The position numbers were made by a program, and so were the translations under genes. Below are positions 1 through 11,902 of a DNA stretch of 64,000 nt, piece by piece (the stretch's first letter is position 1; every line of letters begins with the position of its first letter). Below the pieces are notes generated by a model, which was given only the letters and a program-made list of their open reading frames with translations, ran no database searches and was not told the origin of the DNA. This DNA comes from Scenedesmus sp. ARA3 (lineage: Eukaryota; Chlorophyta; Chlorophyceae; Sphaeropleales; Scenedesmaceae), in contig RWJK01001322.1 in NCBI GenBank assembly GCA_004335835.1, forward strand, positions 1 through 64,000, read 5' to 3'.

Positions 1-2349
1 GTGCGGATTGTTGCCACCGCTGTGCTGCATCTGCATGTCCCTGGTTGGTGTGGCTCTGTGCTTATTTTGGGATTGTTGGTGTTGGCACGCTTTGTTTGCA
101 TTGCCTGTCGGTTGATTGGTGCTAGTGTTGGCTTGTGATGGCTTGCTTGTGCCTCAGTCTTCTCTTTTGGGAGGGGGTGAAGGTGTAGGCTACACACAGC
201 GCTGACTGATAGACTTCACTGAAGTTTTGTGGTGTGATCTACCACAGCCAGAGTAAGGATGGAAAGGTGTTGCAGCTTCTGTGTGTACGCCTGCTGTGAT
301 AAAAGAGTCAGCCTGAGGCACTGCGCTTCTAGGTTCAGCTGTTATAATAGTGTTATGCTGAGTCAGCGTAACAGTTACAGCTACAGGTTATGAAATGCCG
401 TGAGTTGGCAGGTGTGAAGAAGAAAAAGGAAGTATGTTGCAACGCTGTCAAGCGTGTGCAGACGATGTGGCCGTCGAATGTCACAAGGTAACAAATCCAG
501 TGCTACAACAACCCTAGCACCCAAAAGGCTGCCAACTGACCCTCCATGCATGTATGCCAACAGAGCCTCGCAACCCTCAACCGCATGTAGTACGTAGTAA
601 CAGGAGCAGGCAGCACCAGGTGGAGTATACCGCGCACCCAGCACACAGCTGATGCACTCGTCATCAGCATCATACCACTAATCCAGCCATGGTAATGGCA
701 GCTGGTGCCATGCAGCAGTCGCCATCGGCTGCTGTTGCACACATGGGCTGGGAATTGCGCACAAAGTCTGGCAGATGGCTGTGATGCCAGCGCCCGCACT
801 GCAGCAGCAGCAGTTGCACGACATCCACTTTGAATGATGTGAACGCCCTGCCAAGCGCTACTGCTGCTACAGTGTAACAGAGTAACACTTCAGTAAGTAC
901 AGTAAGTAGTAGTAAGGTTTAGCACCCTGGGCATAGGCTAGGGTGAGTGGCGCAAGCAGCACAGTGCAATGCACGGCAGGCACCACCCAGGATCCAATCC
1001 GTACACGTCATAACATGTGTTAGTAACACCTGTTATAACACTCTAGTAAAAAGAGAGGCGCTGCAGACACCATCGCCTGCTGCAGAAGTATGGCCGCTGG
1101 GTGCTGGATGGATCAGTGGATCCGTAACAGCAGCAGCACAAAAGCTAGGCAAACAGTTTGATCTATGCAGCTGGACACAACACAAACAGAGATAGGGTTG
1201 CCTGTCTATGTAATGCGTGAACAACATGACACGACACACGCTGCGCGCAGCATCGCCCGGCAGAAGCCACAGCACGGCAAATGCTAGGCCAACAGTTTGA
1301 TCCATGCAAGCTGGACACAACGCAAACAAAGGTAGGGTTGCCTCTCTATGTAGTATGTACGTAACATGACACAAACACGCGCTACATGCAGCATCGCTCT
1401 GCAGAAGCCCGAGCGCTGCAGCAGAGCACCTCCCCGGCTGCTTGCTTAAGCCAGCGAGTGCACAAGTTTGAGTTGAAAGAGAGGCAGTATAAAGTGTGCT
1501 CGACATCAAAACAAACAGCTGCAGGGGCAGCCGCTAGTTTTGCAAGTACCTCTGGAACTGCATAGGCCATCTACTATCGTGGTTTGCTAGCCTCAACCGT
1601 CCGCCTCACGCCAACATGTAGAGTGCAAAAGCACGACACACAAACGACAGGAGTGGGTTTGCTGCTCTGCTGATGCTGATAGTGTATCGCTGACTGCTCT
1701 GGGGTCGTGCAATCATGCAAACCAGAGCATGCGCAAGAGGTATCACAACAAGGGGTTGCACCCCAACATCTGGTGCACCCCGACAGCTCAGATTGGGACA
1801 GAGTGCTGCTCTCCCTGTGTGTATATTTGTGCATCAACTGTGCCTCAACAACGGGGTAGGGTTGTGCTATGGCCAAACATAACAGGTGTCTCCGATTCTT
1901 CCTGACAACTTTGCTCAGCAGTTGACCAGCTGAACAATGCATGCATGCCATAGGTGCTGCATGAAGCATTGCCATGGGCAAGAGCTCATCTCAAAGGATG
2001 AAGTTTCAGCATACCTCATCTCTCAACATCTCTCCGCAAGCCAGAATTAATTGAAGTGTACACTTTGACCGTGCAAATCCTGACGAGATGCTACTAACAC
2101 CACACATGCGCGCCAACAAACCTCGCGCTCAAAGGCATGCCATATGCTCACAGGCAGATGACTGATACTCGCAGCCAATAAGGTGCTGCTGCATCTCCAC
2201 TCTCTCGTCAGAATCAATAGCATCAGTGCACTTTGAACTGTGGTGCTGAGAGGCAATCGTCCTTCCAACATGCATCTGTAAAAGCTGTAACACATGCTGA
2301 CACGTCACCACCTCATCCCGGAAACAGCAGCAGCTGCACACATACTCAT
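1..2349. other. Region without a recognisable gene
   Basis: I see no exon with family similarity, no frame-consistent splice chain and no RNA gene here. Short open frames exist on both strands but look like chance translations rich in Cys, His and Ser. The stretch lies downstream of the stop of the secreted-protein gene that ends at 2350. It contains one degenerate tandem duplication (about 1060-1410), annotated separately. Confidence 0.5.
1060..1410. repeat. Degenerate tandem repeat, about 140 bp period
   Basis: A block containing GCTAGGCAAACAGTTTGATC at about 1144 recurs with few changes at about 1283 (GCTAGGCCAACAGTTTGATC). It is followed both times by a CTGGACACAACxCAAACA stretch and by TAGGGTTGCCTxTCTATGTA. 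The motif CATCGCxCxGCAGAAG appears near 1250 and 1391, and a diverged form near 1070, so about 2.5 copies are present. No coding role is visible. Confidence 0.75.
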
Positions 2350-5300
2350 CTACTCGTCGGTGAGCTTCGAGTCAAACTTCGTTGCGTAGTTCACGGAGAA
2401 CAGGCCCACAGAGTCCGCAGGGTACAGGTTGTTGATGGTGTAACCCAGCTGGGTGCCTGCCAATGCATCTGACTGCTTGATGAACTGAGCCATGTTGAAC
2501 TGAAGGGGCTTGCCAGTAAAGAAGGTTTGCTTTGCCATCTCCGCAAAAAAGGGAGCAAGCACCTTGGCACGGAATTCGGCAACAGCATTCTGGTGGTAAA
2601 CAAAGATGGAGCTTCCGTGGTGGGCGGCAAATGACTTGGGGGAGTAACCCTGCACAAATATTACACCCACAGGACGAGGGCCGGCAGGCAGAAGCGGGGA
2701 GGGGTCAGTAAGCAGGCAGCGCAGACCGCAGCACAGCACGCAGCAGAGTAGTTGGCGCCCAAGGCAGCACAGACCGACGACTCTGGCGGTGGATTAGACA
2801 GACGTGTATGCGTGCTTGAATGAGCATGACTTGCAATGTGTATGAGCTCGTGCTAGCATAGCGGCTGGCATGGCACAGGCGTATGCTGCACAAGCAAGCA
2901 GCCGCAGAGAGCAGCGTGGGGTGCAGCAGCAGCTGCTGCTGTGCTCACCTGGCAGCCGCAATCAATCACAAATCTATAAACAAACCCTGAGACCTAAACC
3001 CACCTGGCAGCCTGGGCCCTCATTGTTCACAATAGCCACTGCCTTGCCCTGCAGGGGACCTGTCAGCAGCAGCAGCAGCAGCAGCAGCAGCGGCAGCAAC
3101 ACAAGGTCGTCAGCCTCCAACGCAGTGCAAAACTGACTGCACACCAGCAGTAGCAATGCACACATGCACATTCCCTTGAGCCCCGCACATGGCAAAGAGG
3201 CAGCACTAGCTTTGCACAGTTCAATACACCGCCAGATTGAGCGCATGGATCTGCCATCATCACAGTGAGCAAGATACAAATGAAAACAAATGTAAGGATA
3301 ATTGACACAGCAGCAACCACAACTCACCGCGCTTGATGGCGAACTTGATGCGCTTGCGCTCAGGGGAGCCGAGGGGGGTGGGCCACCAGTAGGAGAAGAA
3401 CTGCTTGATGAGCTCCTGAGGCACGTAGTTGCTGGACAGGCCGTACTCCTGAGGCCTGCAGTTGAGCAAAAGCAGTACACGAAGATCAGGGCATCAACTA
3501 CATGCACTAAAGGCACTGCATAGTTGCTGAGCTCTTGGGGCACGTAGTTGCTGAACAGGCCATACTCCTGAGACCTGAGGCAGGTTGTGCAGCAACACAT
3601 GTCAGCGTCCAGCGCAATGTGAGTTGAGTATAAATGGTAACATGTTGTCTGCGCTCAAGATCAGGGCCCTTCTTTGAAAGCGTGTCGTTACAGCGTGTCG
3701 TTACATGTGCTTACGCCACTCACTTGCACAGCATGAGGCACACGTTTCTGCAACCTTGGGACTCTGCCTTGGACAGGTACATATCCGTAATCAAACTGGG
3801 GAACCAAGCACAACGCCTAACATGTGTTACTCAAAACAACTTACTTGTACAGCATGAGGCGCACGTGGCCGCAGCCCTGGTACTCTGCCTTGGACATGTA
3901 CATGTCTAATCACCGGGAACCCTACACACAACATAGTATTGTCCAGAAACACAACGTTATAACAGAAATAACACTCACTTGTACAGCATGAGGCGCACGT
4001 GGCCGCAGCCCTGATACTCTGCCTTGGACAGAACAGGTACATCATCATACAAGGATTCAAGAATTCATAACCTGTGTCATCTCGAAAATAGCACTAACTA
4101 ATACAGCATGAGGCGCGCGTGGCCGCAGCCCTGATACTCCCCCGTGGGCAGGTACATGTCTAGTTCCGCACCCCAAAGTACTTCGTAACATGTTATAACA
4201 AGTGCCGCTCACTTGTACAGCATGAGGCGCACGTGGCCGCAGCCCTGATACTCGGCCTTGGACAGGTAGCTCAGCCAGATGGCAGCAGCCTTGGGGTCGC
4301 TTGGCATGCTGCAGCAGTGCATGACATGGGACCAGGAAGAACAGCAGGCAGACAGGCAGGCAGGCAGGCAGCAGCGTCAGCGTGACCGGCTTGAGGTGCG
4401 GATGTTGCAGCAGTGCGGCTGGGAGGCATTTGACAAACAAAGCATTTGTTGCTGCATGAACATGCACACGGGCTTGGGCCTGGTGCCTTCAAGATGCACA
4501 GCAACACGGTCACCAGTAACACCAAAAACAGCAATGCCTGGTGATGCACTCACACAGCGGGCAAGACCACTGGCTTGGGCTTGATGCCCTCAGCGACAAC
4601 AAAACATCACCGACACAAACATCAATACCAATACCAAAGGGCATGGGACGGACCCACCTCAGGCACAAGCCCAGCGAGCCGATCTACCGCTCATGAGGGT
4701 TGGAAAAGTACCCAGTTCGTCCTTCATTACTTGGGCAATCGCAATCACCCGCACAAACCCGGCCGTTCCAGTTGCTGATACAACAGACGCAAGAATAACA
4801 GCAGTAGTTTCACAATGCACACTCACACAGCGGGGAAGACCACTGGCTTGGGCTTGATGCCTGCGTTGTTGACTGCGGAGAAGAGGCTGGCCAGCTTCGT
4901 CTCGTCAGTGTGGAAGTAGAAGGGGCGCTGCGGCAGCAGCAACAACAGAACAGAGGCAGTATGGTCAGCACAAGCAGCAGCAGTACATCTTGCGAGAAGA
5001 GGCCAGCTTCGTCTCGTCGGTGTGGAAGTAGAAGGGGCGCTGCGGCAGCAGCAGCAGCAACATCAGTACAGCAGAGTCAGCACAAGCAGCACACAAGTGG
5101 CTTGAATTGAAAGATTATTTCATCGGTTTGGAAGTAGGATGGGCGCTGAAGCAGTAGAAATACAGCAAGCGTGGAGGAGAGAGACAGCCAGCACAAGCAG
5201 CAGAAACAGCAGCAGCACAAGCAGCAGCACCAACGGAGGCTGGCGCACCTTCAGCAGCATAACAAGCAGCTTCATATACGCAAGTGCACTTTAAAGCGAC

Positions 5301-6221
5301 AGAAGTGATAAAATGAACAAATTGTAATTGCATGTTGGCGCACCTTGGGGGAGGCCACCTTCTGCATCACCGACTGCTTATAAGCAAGTGAACTCCAAAG
5401 TGACAGGAATAACAAACATACCAAAAACATCAATGCAGGCTGGCGCACCTTGGGTGAGGCCACCTTCTGCATCAGCGTCTGGTTATAAGCAAGTAAACTC
5501 CAAAGTGACATGAATAACAAAATGACACAAAATAACAAATCATGCATGCTGGCGCACCTTGGGGGAGGCGACCTTCTGCACGAAGTTCCTGAAGAGGTGG
5601 CCGATCACTGTTGCGTTCAGCCTGATGCCGGTGATGTTGGCAAACACGTAGATGCCGTCAGACAGCTGCAGGCAGGCAAAGCAGCAGCAAACCAGGCGCG
5701 CACAGGGTTCAGGGTTGAGGGTTCAGCAGGGCAGGGGAGTTGTGGCTGAGGCGCAGCAGGGGTTAGGAGGGATGCAAGCAATTGTGCAGCTGGGGGAGTT
5801 GTGCGAGGCTGTGTTGTATGTCTCGACGTTGTGGCTTTAAAAGCAGGATTTTGCCAGATCTGAAGCAAGATGCTGCCAGTGCACACTGCCCACAGCTGCA
5901 CAGGAGGTTTCCTTGTGCTTCTGTACCTAACCAGCTCACCTCGGCATAGTCACCACCGGGTGTCATAAGGTAAGGGTTGTCTCCACGAGCATCCACGCAG
6001 GCGAATGTGGCCTCTGTGTTCTTCACGTAAGGGTTCTCATCAACCTGGAAAAAGTGCGACTGCACATCTGTCATGCCGTACGCGCCACTCTCCTGCGGCT
6101 TTGCCGCCTCCCCAGCTTTTGCAACCTTCAAGCTGGCAACTGTGCAGCAGCTGTTGCAGGCGGAGATGGCTGCAGGAAGCGCTGCTGCCAGCAGCAGCAG
6201 GAGTGCCAGCTTGGGAGCCAT
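2350..6221 (-). CDS. Secreted 356-aa protein with zeta-CA-like CVDARGD/TPGG motif
   Basis: Seven exons (6221-5940, 5665-5558, 4927-4827, 4308-4213, 3455-3328, 3059-3004, 2649-2350) join with GT-AG sites and unbroken frame into 356 residues. The ATG at 6221 opens a Leu/Ala-rich signal peptide (about residues 1-21) followed by CNSCC. I do not firmly recognise the family. Visible motifs are CVDARGD (Cys75), TPGGDYAE (87-94), DGIYVFANITG, FHTDET (His136) and YQGCGH (Cys187). The order CVDxRG, PGG, GIY, H, GCG recalls the repeat of the diatom cadmium/zinc carbonic anhydrase (CDCA), whose metal is bound by Cys-His-Cys. The His-to-second-Cys spacing is longer here (51 residues), so a zeta-like carbonic anhydrase or another secreted metalloprotein is inference only. 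The C-terminal half is rich in aromatics and ends LTDE. Introns 2, 3 and 4 contain repeated copies of the adjoining exon edges. Confidence 0.8.
3720..4160 (-). repeat. Four extra copies of exon-4 end plus donor (secreted-protein gene)
   Basis: The sequence coding SKAEYQGCGHVRLMLY plus its GTGAGT-like donor (real copy ending 4213) recurs downstream in the intron near 4105-4150, 3975-4025, 3857-3897 and 3724-3775. Plus-strand signature: ACAGCATGAGGC[A/G]C[A/G]CGTGGCCGC, weaker in the last copy. Spacing is about 110-130 bp. The copies lack the exon's acceptor, so they can only act as alternative donors. Confidence 0.85.
4985..5165 (-). repeat. Extra copies of exon-3 start plus acceptor (secreted-protein gene)
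   Basis: The acceptor and first codons of exon 3 (CTGCCGCAG then RPFYFHTDETKLAS, real copy starting 4927) recur upstream near 4995-5045, almost unchanged, and near 5115-5155, diverged (FYFQTDE-like). A (CAG)n tract on the plus strand abuts each acceptor. Confidence 0.8.
5225..5500 (-). repeat. Extra copies of exon-2 end plus donor (secreted-protein gene)
   Basis: The end of exon 2 (VQKVASPK plus donor GTGCGCCAG, real copy ending 5558) recurs near 5440-5480, 5335-5375 and, weakly, near 5230. Each is followed by the same intron start (TGCATG/ATGCAGG...). The unit is about 105-110 bp. Confidence 0.8.
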
Positions 6222-7372
6222 GGTGGTCAAGTTCCTGCAGGGTTTGCAGCACCAGCAGGCAGTACTACGTCAGTTTGCGCTCGTTGCAAGTTGAATAACA
6301 CGTTACATGTTTCGGAAGCTCTGTGATGCCGCCAATGCGCTGCCAGGCACCCCGGGCTACTGCGCGGGGTTGGGACATGGGCTTTCAATTGCTGCTGAAG
6401 CTGAGATAGCCGCATCGCTGGTGCTCTTAAGCTTTCGTGCATATAAGTGCTGACCAAGGCAGCCTGATCGCAGCATACAGCAGCAGCGATGCGCAGCCTG
6501 ACCTAGCGACAAGCAGCGACAAGTCAAACGATGCGCGATGGCCTGCTCAGTCACTCACGCTTGAACGTTGACTAGCAATCTCCAATCTACGATAGTGGCA
6601 AGGTGTGGAGTGGAAGGATGTGGGAGGGAGCTAAGTAGATGGTAGGAGGAATGCGTAGTATGATCAGGGAGGTTTAGGAGTGAACACCGTTAGCGCCAGC
6701 GCGGACCCAAATTGGGACTTTGTCCCTTTTGGACGCGAATGGTCGAATTGATTACAACAACGCATTCTGGAAACTGTGGGTGGCATCTGGCGCCTAGCAT
6801 TAAAAATGTCCGTGTTGACCTCACGCAGAAGTTTGAATCAAGTCACATGGTTGAAATGCGTGCAAGCGCAGCTGCCAATTAGAGAAAAAAGCACATGATG
6901 AGGAGTGAAGGCACATCACATGATTGTTGATGCCATCACGAGTGTGCACGCTCGCCATGTGACGGTAAATGTACTGCCCGAACCATGCATCGTGCCTGTA
7001 TTGCCGGCAATCGTAGCAGGTGCTCATGCCCTGCAACATGCTCGCAGCATTACAGTCGATCCTATAAACCGAAGCTGAATTCCTAGATGCTGCACATGCA
7101 ACAGGATGATTCAGATTGCCACGGCCCTGCTGCCAGCGCTCCAAGCAGCAGGGATTCCAACTGGAGCAATGAAGCCTAATCGTGAGCATCAACGCGTTGT
7201 TTACATGGAAAGGGTGCTGACTCCACTTCTGGCGAAAGTAAGCACGCATCCATCGTATCCACATGCTGTACGGTCTTACAGCCGGCTCGCTGGGATGATC
7301 ATCATCAGGCGGCCTGAGGCAGGCATTAGTCCTGAGACGTAGTAACAATGGCTTCGTCAGGTGCCACTGCCT
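6222..7372. other. Intergenic; upstream of the secreted-protein gene, nothing assignable
   Basis: This stretch lies 5' of the ATG at 6221 and should hold that gene's promoter and 5' UTR. I see no clear TATA box. Open frames at 6821-7348 (-) and 7106-7342 (+) overlap each other and have no recognisable motif, so neither is called. Confidence 0.4.
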
Positions 7373-7797
7373 CTACTCTGGAATAGGGACAACCTGTGAA
7401 CCCACCAAGTGCAAAGCTGCTGCTGTCCACACATAATCTGGTGTTGCAGCCAGCAAGGCCTGCCAGCTTATCGTGTCATCACACAACCCTAGTGCATCAC
7501 ACAGTCTTGCCGATAGCAGAGAGCATGCGGCACATGCTGCTGTACACCACCACATTCTAGCTTGCAGCAGGTGACGCCTCCTGAGCTGCAGGAGGTGATG
7601 CGCTGCATCCTGCTGTAAATTGCTGCATCCTGCTTTGTCATGCCAAGATAACACACAACGGGTGGTGCCGGGCAGCCGTGCCTACATGAGCAGCCCACCA
7701 CTCGGAGTGCCAGGAGATTTTGGCGGGGGTCTTCTGGCTCAGCATTGCTTGAATTTGCGCAGCTGTGCATGACCAGCGTGCTTCGGCATCCTGGCTT
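7373..7797 (-). CDS. Possible 3' exons of an unrecognised gene
   Basis: Two minus-strand open stretches look more protein-like than their surroundings. One, at about 7797-7660, reads ARWSCTAAQIQAMLSQKTP and SWHSEWWAAHVGTA. The other, about 7612-7373, ends WQALLAATPDYVWTAAAL and VPIPE before a TAG. A short GT-AG intron with a CAG acceptor could join them. They may be the last exons of the gene starting at 9281, or a separate gene or relic. I recognise no family. Confidence 0.2.
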
Positions 7798-8324
7798 TGT
7801 CTAGAATTCGTCATTTTACACAATGAACTATTGTGATGCACGCAATTGACAGACAGGACCAACAGAACAGGAGTCATCCGAGTACTGTAACACAAGAGGC
7901 TGGCGGATTGTGCGCGCCCGCACATGCGCCTCTATTTAATATGCATCGCAGCAACAGACTTTCAGCAGTGTGTGCCGATGCCACGTATGTCAAGTGCTGC
8001 CTGCTGCCTACACGTCTGCATGGTCATACAAAAGAGGATGACACAACAATCCTTGCATTTTGCCCCCCCCTCCCCCAAGTACTCGTCACGGTCTAAAAGC
8101 ACAGTTATAGATGAGCACCTGCCTGCATATCTCTTTGTTGTATTGTGTTGAAGTAATCTCAGGCTAATGCATCTACCCTGCTTGCTGGTGTGCCAACCCC
8201 GAGTTAGCAGCCACTGCTGCGGCAGCTGCTGTATGCAAGAACTGCCTCTGCCTCTAACCAGGCTCCATTACCTTGTCTGCTGCCTAAATAGGCTTGCTGC
8301 TGCTTGATTGCGCTGAAGACCGCA

Positions 8325-9281
8325 TCAGCGTCTGTTGGCTGCAGGGGGCTGAGCTGCTGGCGCCTGCTGACTAAACGCCACACGGCGAGCCACCCACTGC
8401 GGCTGCATGCGAGGACCACCAGCCCTCCTCTGACAGAGCAGCACATGCGGCCTCTCTGCCTGCAGCTCCTCGTGTGCTGACAGTGCTGCTGCCAGGCTTA
8501 GCCAGGCATCCCTGCTGGGTTCTGCTGCATACAGTGCAAACAGCGACCTGCCATACGTTAGGCAGCGCAGCGCATCATGCACGCTGTGCTGGTGGTGCTG
8601 CCCGTGGTATCCTGCAGCCCCGCTGCTGTGCGTTGCAGCATGCTGCTGGTGGTGCTGCAGCAGCAGGCTTGCAGGAACAGCGCCTGGTGCGTGCTGCAGG
8701 AGGGTTGACAGCGCTCCTGTGCATGCGTCTGTGCGAGACAGCCCTAGGATGCTGCTGCAAAAGTCAACTGCGCGCCATGAGCAGCAGCTGCTCGCTAAGC
8801 TGGCAGCGCTGACAGGCCCTGGAGGGTCCAAGCTGGACACTGCTGGAGCTCCTGCAAGCGTTGCCGGGGTGCTGCTGCTGCTGACTGGGGTGCTGAGGCT
8901 GCTGGCTCTGTGTGCTGCTCCAGCCCTGCTGATAGAGTGGACACAAAGGGTTGCTGCAGCTCGCAAGACCTCTTGAGTGGCAGCTGCCAGATAGTAGGCA
9001 GGGAAAGGTCTCTCCACCTCGCGTGTTAGGGTCTGCATGTACGTAGCAGGGGAGCAAAGGACAGCAGCATGGCTGATGACATCTGCCAGCAGTGCTGAGG
9101 TGCAAGGGCGGGAGATACGCAGGTTGCCCAGCTGCTCGTGCTGGAAGCCACGAAGCAAAGCAGAACATTTGCACCCTCATCGACTGCTGCTTAATGGTGG
9201 CTGAAGCAGTCAGCTTCCTTTCGGCAAGCGCACCTGCAGATTCCGCTCCAGGCCCGCTAGCACGCGTCTGGAGCTGTTCAT
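8325..9281 (-). CDS. Unrecognised Ala/Ser-rich helical protein
   Basis: Exon 1 (9281-9234) reads MNSSRRVLAGLERNLQ and is followed by a GTGCGC donor. Exon 2 starts at 9140 after TTCCAG in matching phase and stays open to a TGA at 8325, giving up to 287 residues. The first part (HEQLGNLRISRP, then ADVISHAAVLCSPATYMQTL, TREVERPFPAYYLAAATQEV) looks like a folded helical domain. The rest is Ser/Ala/His rich and then again helical near 8460-8540 (DAWLSLAAALSAHEELQ). The true 3' end is uncertain: a further donor before 8325 could lead to the open stretches at 7373-7797. I do not recognise the function. Confidence 0.45.
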
Positions 9282-9409
9282 GGCTGTATGTATAGTAGTT
9301 ACTGTATTATCAGTTGATGCATGTTTTGCCGCAGCCACGCCGGCAATACGGTGTTGCACGGTGCAGACAACAGTATATTGGCAGGTGCCAGGCCAGCAAT
9401 ATTGCATTA

Positions 9410-10647
9410 ATGCCTAGCCAAGAAACTCGAAGTGTGGCCAGTGGCATGCTAAGTGGATGCCAGCATTTGCATCAGCTGGTTAGCTTGGCACTCAAGGCAC
9501 CATCCGTGACACAACCGCCAAGGGTTCAGGTTTTCCAAAGTACCAGCACCACCACACTGCAGCAGCAGCAGTCAATCTGGACGTTGACTCAATGAAAGCA
9601 CATCTTCATTACAAAGAGAAGAGCAGGCTACAGGCGCAACCACCAGCTGCACAAATGACAACAACATGTGGATGAATAATCACCGTGAAACTGCACAACG
9701 TCAGCATCCTGCAAACAACCCCAGTTATGCAATGCTATGCACCGTCTGTCTCATCCGTGTGTACTTAGCATGGGCTGCTGCCATCACACAAGAACAACCA
9801 TCACTCGTGAGTATATGTCGGCGCAATCGCCTGGCGTACGGCAGTTGTTGTTTTGTTGCGCCGCAAACCACAGCACACGCTCTCGAATGCTGAGCGGCAC
9901 GATGCACCCTCCTCGACCCAACCCAGACCATTCAAGAGCTCTCCGCACACAGTATGCAATCGGCAACAAAACACATGCCTCAATGGGCACATGAGCAGCA
10001 ATCCTGCTGCCCCAGCAGCAGTGCCACACTACTACTGAGCCACCTCCTGCATGCCAGCCACCAATCAAGCCAGCCTGTCTCAGCTCACGTGTACGTCGCC
10101 AATCTCACTTGAAACACGCAAACCCTGCCCCTATAGCTGCCAGTACAATCGATGCCGTTGCTGCCGCCATGGTGCGATTATGACACGGCACGGCAAGCCG
10201 CCAATGAGCCTGCGCACGCAACAGCTGCTTGCAATGCTGTACCATATGTGCAGCAGCTGCATCCCAGCCTGGCATTATTGCTACCAGTAGCCCGGCAATA
10301 TCACCTGCCTAGTTCACTCCACCCTGCAACCCTGAATGGCCACACCAGCAGCAGCAGCAGCTGCTGCTGCTGCAGGACTGCAGCCCACCTGGGCAAGCCT
10401 CCTGATCCACACTCTGGCCCCCGCTGCACCCTACACCTCCCGGGAGGCTGCTGCACATGCTGCTGCCTCAGCCGAAACGCCCTGCCAAGCCCTGCTAAGC
10501 CCTGACGTAACTGCTGCGAAACTTTTTAAGCCTGCAGGGCCCCACGCGCGTCTTAGCCTGCTGCTCCTTGAGCTGCTGCTGCGTAAGCTGCTGCGTAAGC
10601 TGCTGCGTAGCTGCGCAACGGACCTGCTAAGCCCTGCAGCGACAGCC
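9410..10647. other. Intergenic downstream of DnaJ, no gene seen
   Basis: No frame with family similarity and no splice chain. The poly-Ala frame near 10336-10500 on the plus strand is a translation of CAG repeats. The final part (10530-10630) carries a decayed copy of the last DnaJ exon end. Confidence 0.45.
10530..10630 (-). repeat. Decayed copy of the last DnaJ coding segment
   Basis: The plus-strand block CACGCGCGTCTT(A/C)GCCTGC followed by TGCTCCTTGAGCTGCT occurs in the real last exon near 10666-10700 and again near 10543-10577. The second copy is beyond the stop codon at 10648-10650, so it would sit in the 3' UTR. The preceding CCTTAAAACCTGAATGGCC / CTTTTTAAGCCTGCAGGGCC are also related. 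Confidence 0.75.
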
Positions 10648-10776
10648 TTAAAACCTGAATGGCCCCACGCGCGTCTTCGCCTGCTGCTCCTTGAGCTGCT
10701 CGATGAGTGTGCGCTCCTCGCTGCTGAGCTGCTTGGGGATGCTCACACGCACATGCACCTGCAGCAGCAGCGTAAC

Positions 10777-10813
<37 letters not shown>

Positions 10814-11812
10814 TGGCGTTCAGCACACCAACACCTCTTTCAAGAAACTGTGATGCACAGATGGTTGCAGGAAAGAGACCCTGAGGCAAGACAAGCTTCA
10901 CCTCTGCTTGATCCAACGGTTTAATTTGCATCCATGCTCCCCTGCCCCATTCAACAACAAGCAGGTTGCCCACGCTCAGAAGCCCTGCAGAGGCAGCAGC
11001 ATAGTGTACGGAGAGTGCAGAATGACAGACACGACAGCAGTTGCAGACGTGCCGTGCAGAAAGCATACAGCTAGCACAGCACATGATGCCTCAGACATAC
11101 TTCCTTCCCACTCACGTTGTGGTTGCCGCGCACGTTGTTGGCGCCCAGGCGTGGCACGCCGCGCTTGGCCATGAGCAGCGTGGTGCCCGGCTGCGTGCCC
11201 GGAGGGATCTTCAGCTCCACTGGGCCATCCACTGTGGTGACCTTGACCTGCGCAGCATAACACAAAGGGTGATGGTAAGAACACGGTGAGAACAATGTGG
11301 TGTGTGTCAGGTGCCCGGTTGCGTGCCAGGAGGGATCTTCAACTCCACTGGGGCATCCACTGTGGTGAACTTGACCTGCGCAGCACACCAGATGCAGACA
11401 ACACGGTGAAACCCAGGTGACCAATGGTGAGACCAAAGTGCCCGGCTGCGTGCACTACCCTAAATCTTCTAGCACATTGTACAAGTTCATCCTTCAACAT
11501 TGCAGTTCCCACGCACCAGGCTGCCCAGGATATGCGTCCACGTAGCTGATCCCAGAGCGAAAGACACACATACGCAGGGGCCAACAACCGCACACCACAC
11601 CAAACCATATTACACAAACTGCACGCACCAGGCTGCCCAGGATGGCGTCCACATAGCTGATCTCAATGTCGCTGTGGATATCAATGCCCTCGCGCCGCAG
11701 CTCCGCATGGTCCTTCACGCGGATGTACACGATGAGGTCACCGGGGGGCGCGCCGCGCCGGCCCGCATTGCCCTCGCCCTTGACGCGCAGCCGCGCGCCG
11801 TTGTCGATGCCT

Positions 11813-11902
<90 letters not shown>

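Noticed and set aside
6821..7348. 175-residue open frame on the minus strand
   Set aside because: Cys/His/Arg-rich with no motif or splice context, and overlapped by an equally open plus-strand frame; judged chance.
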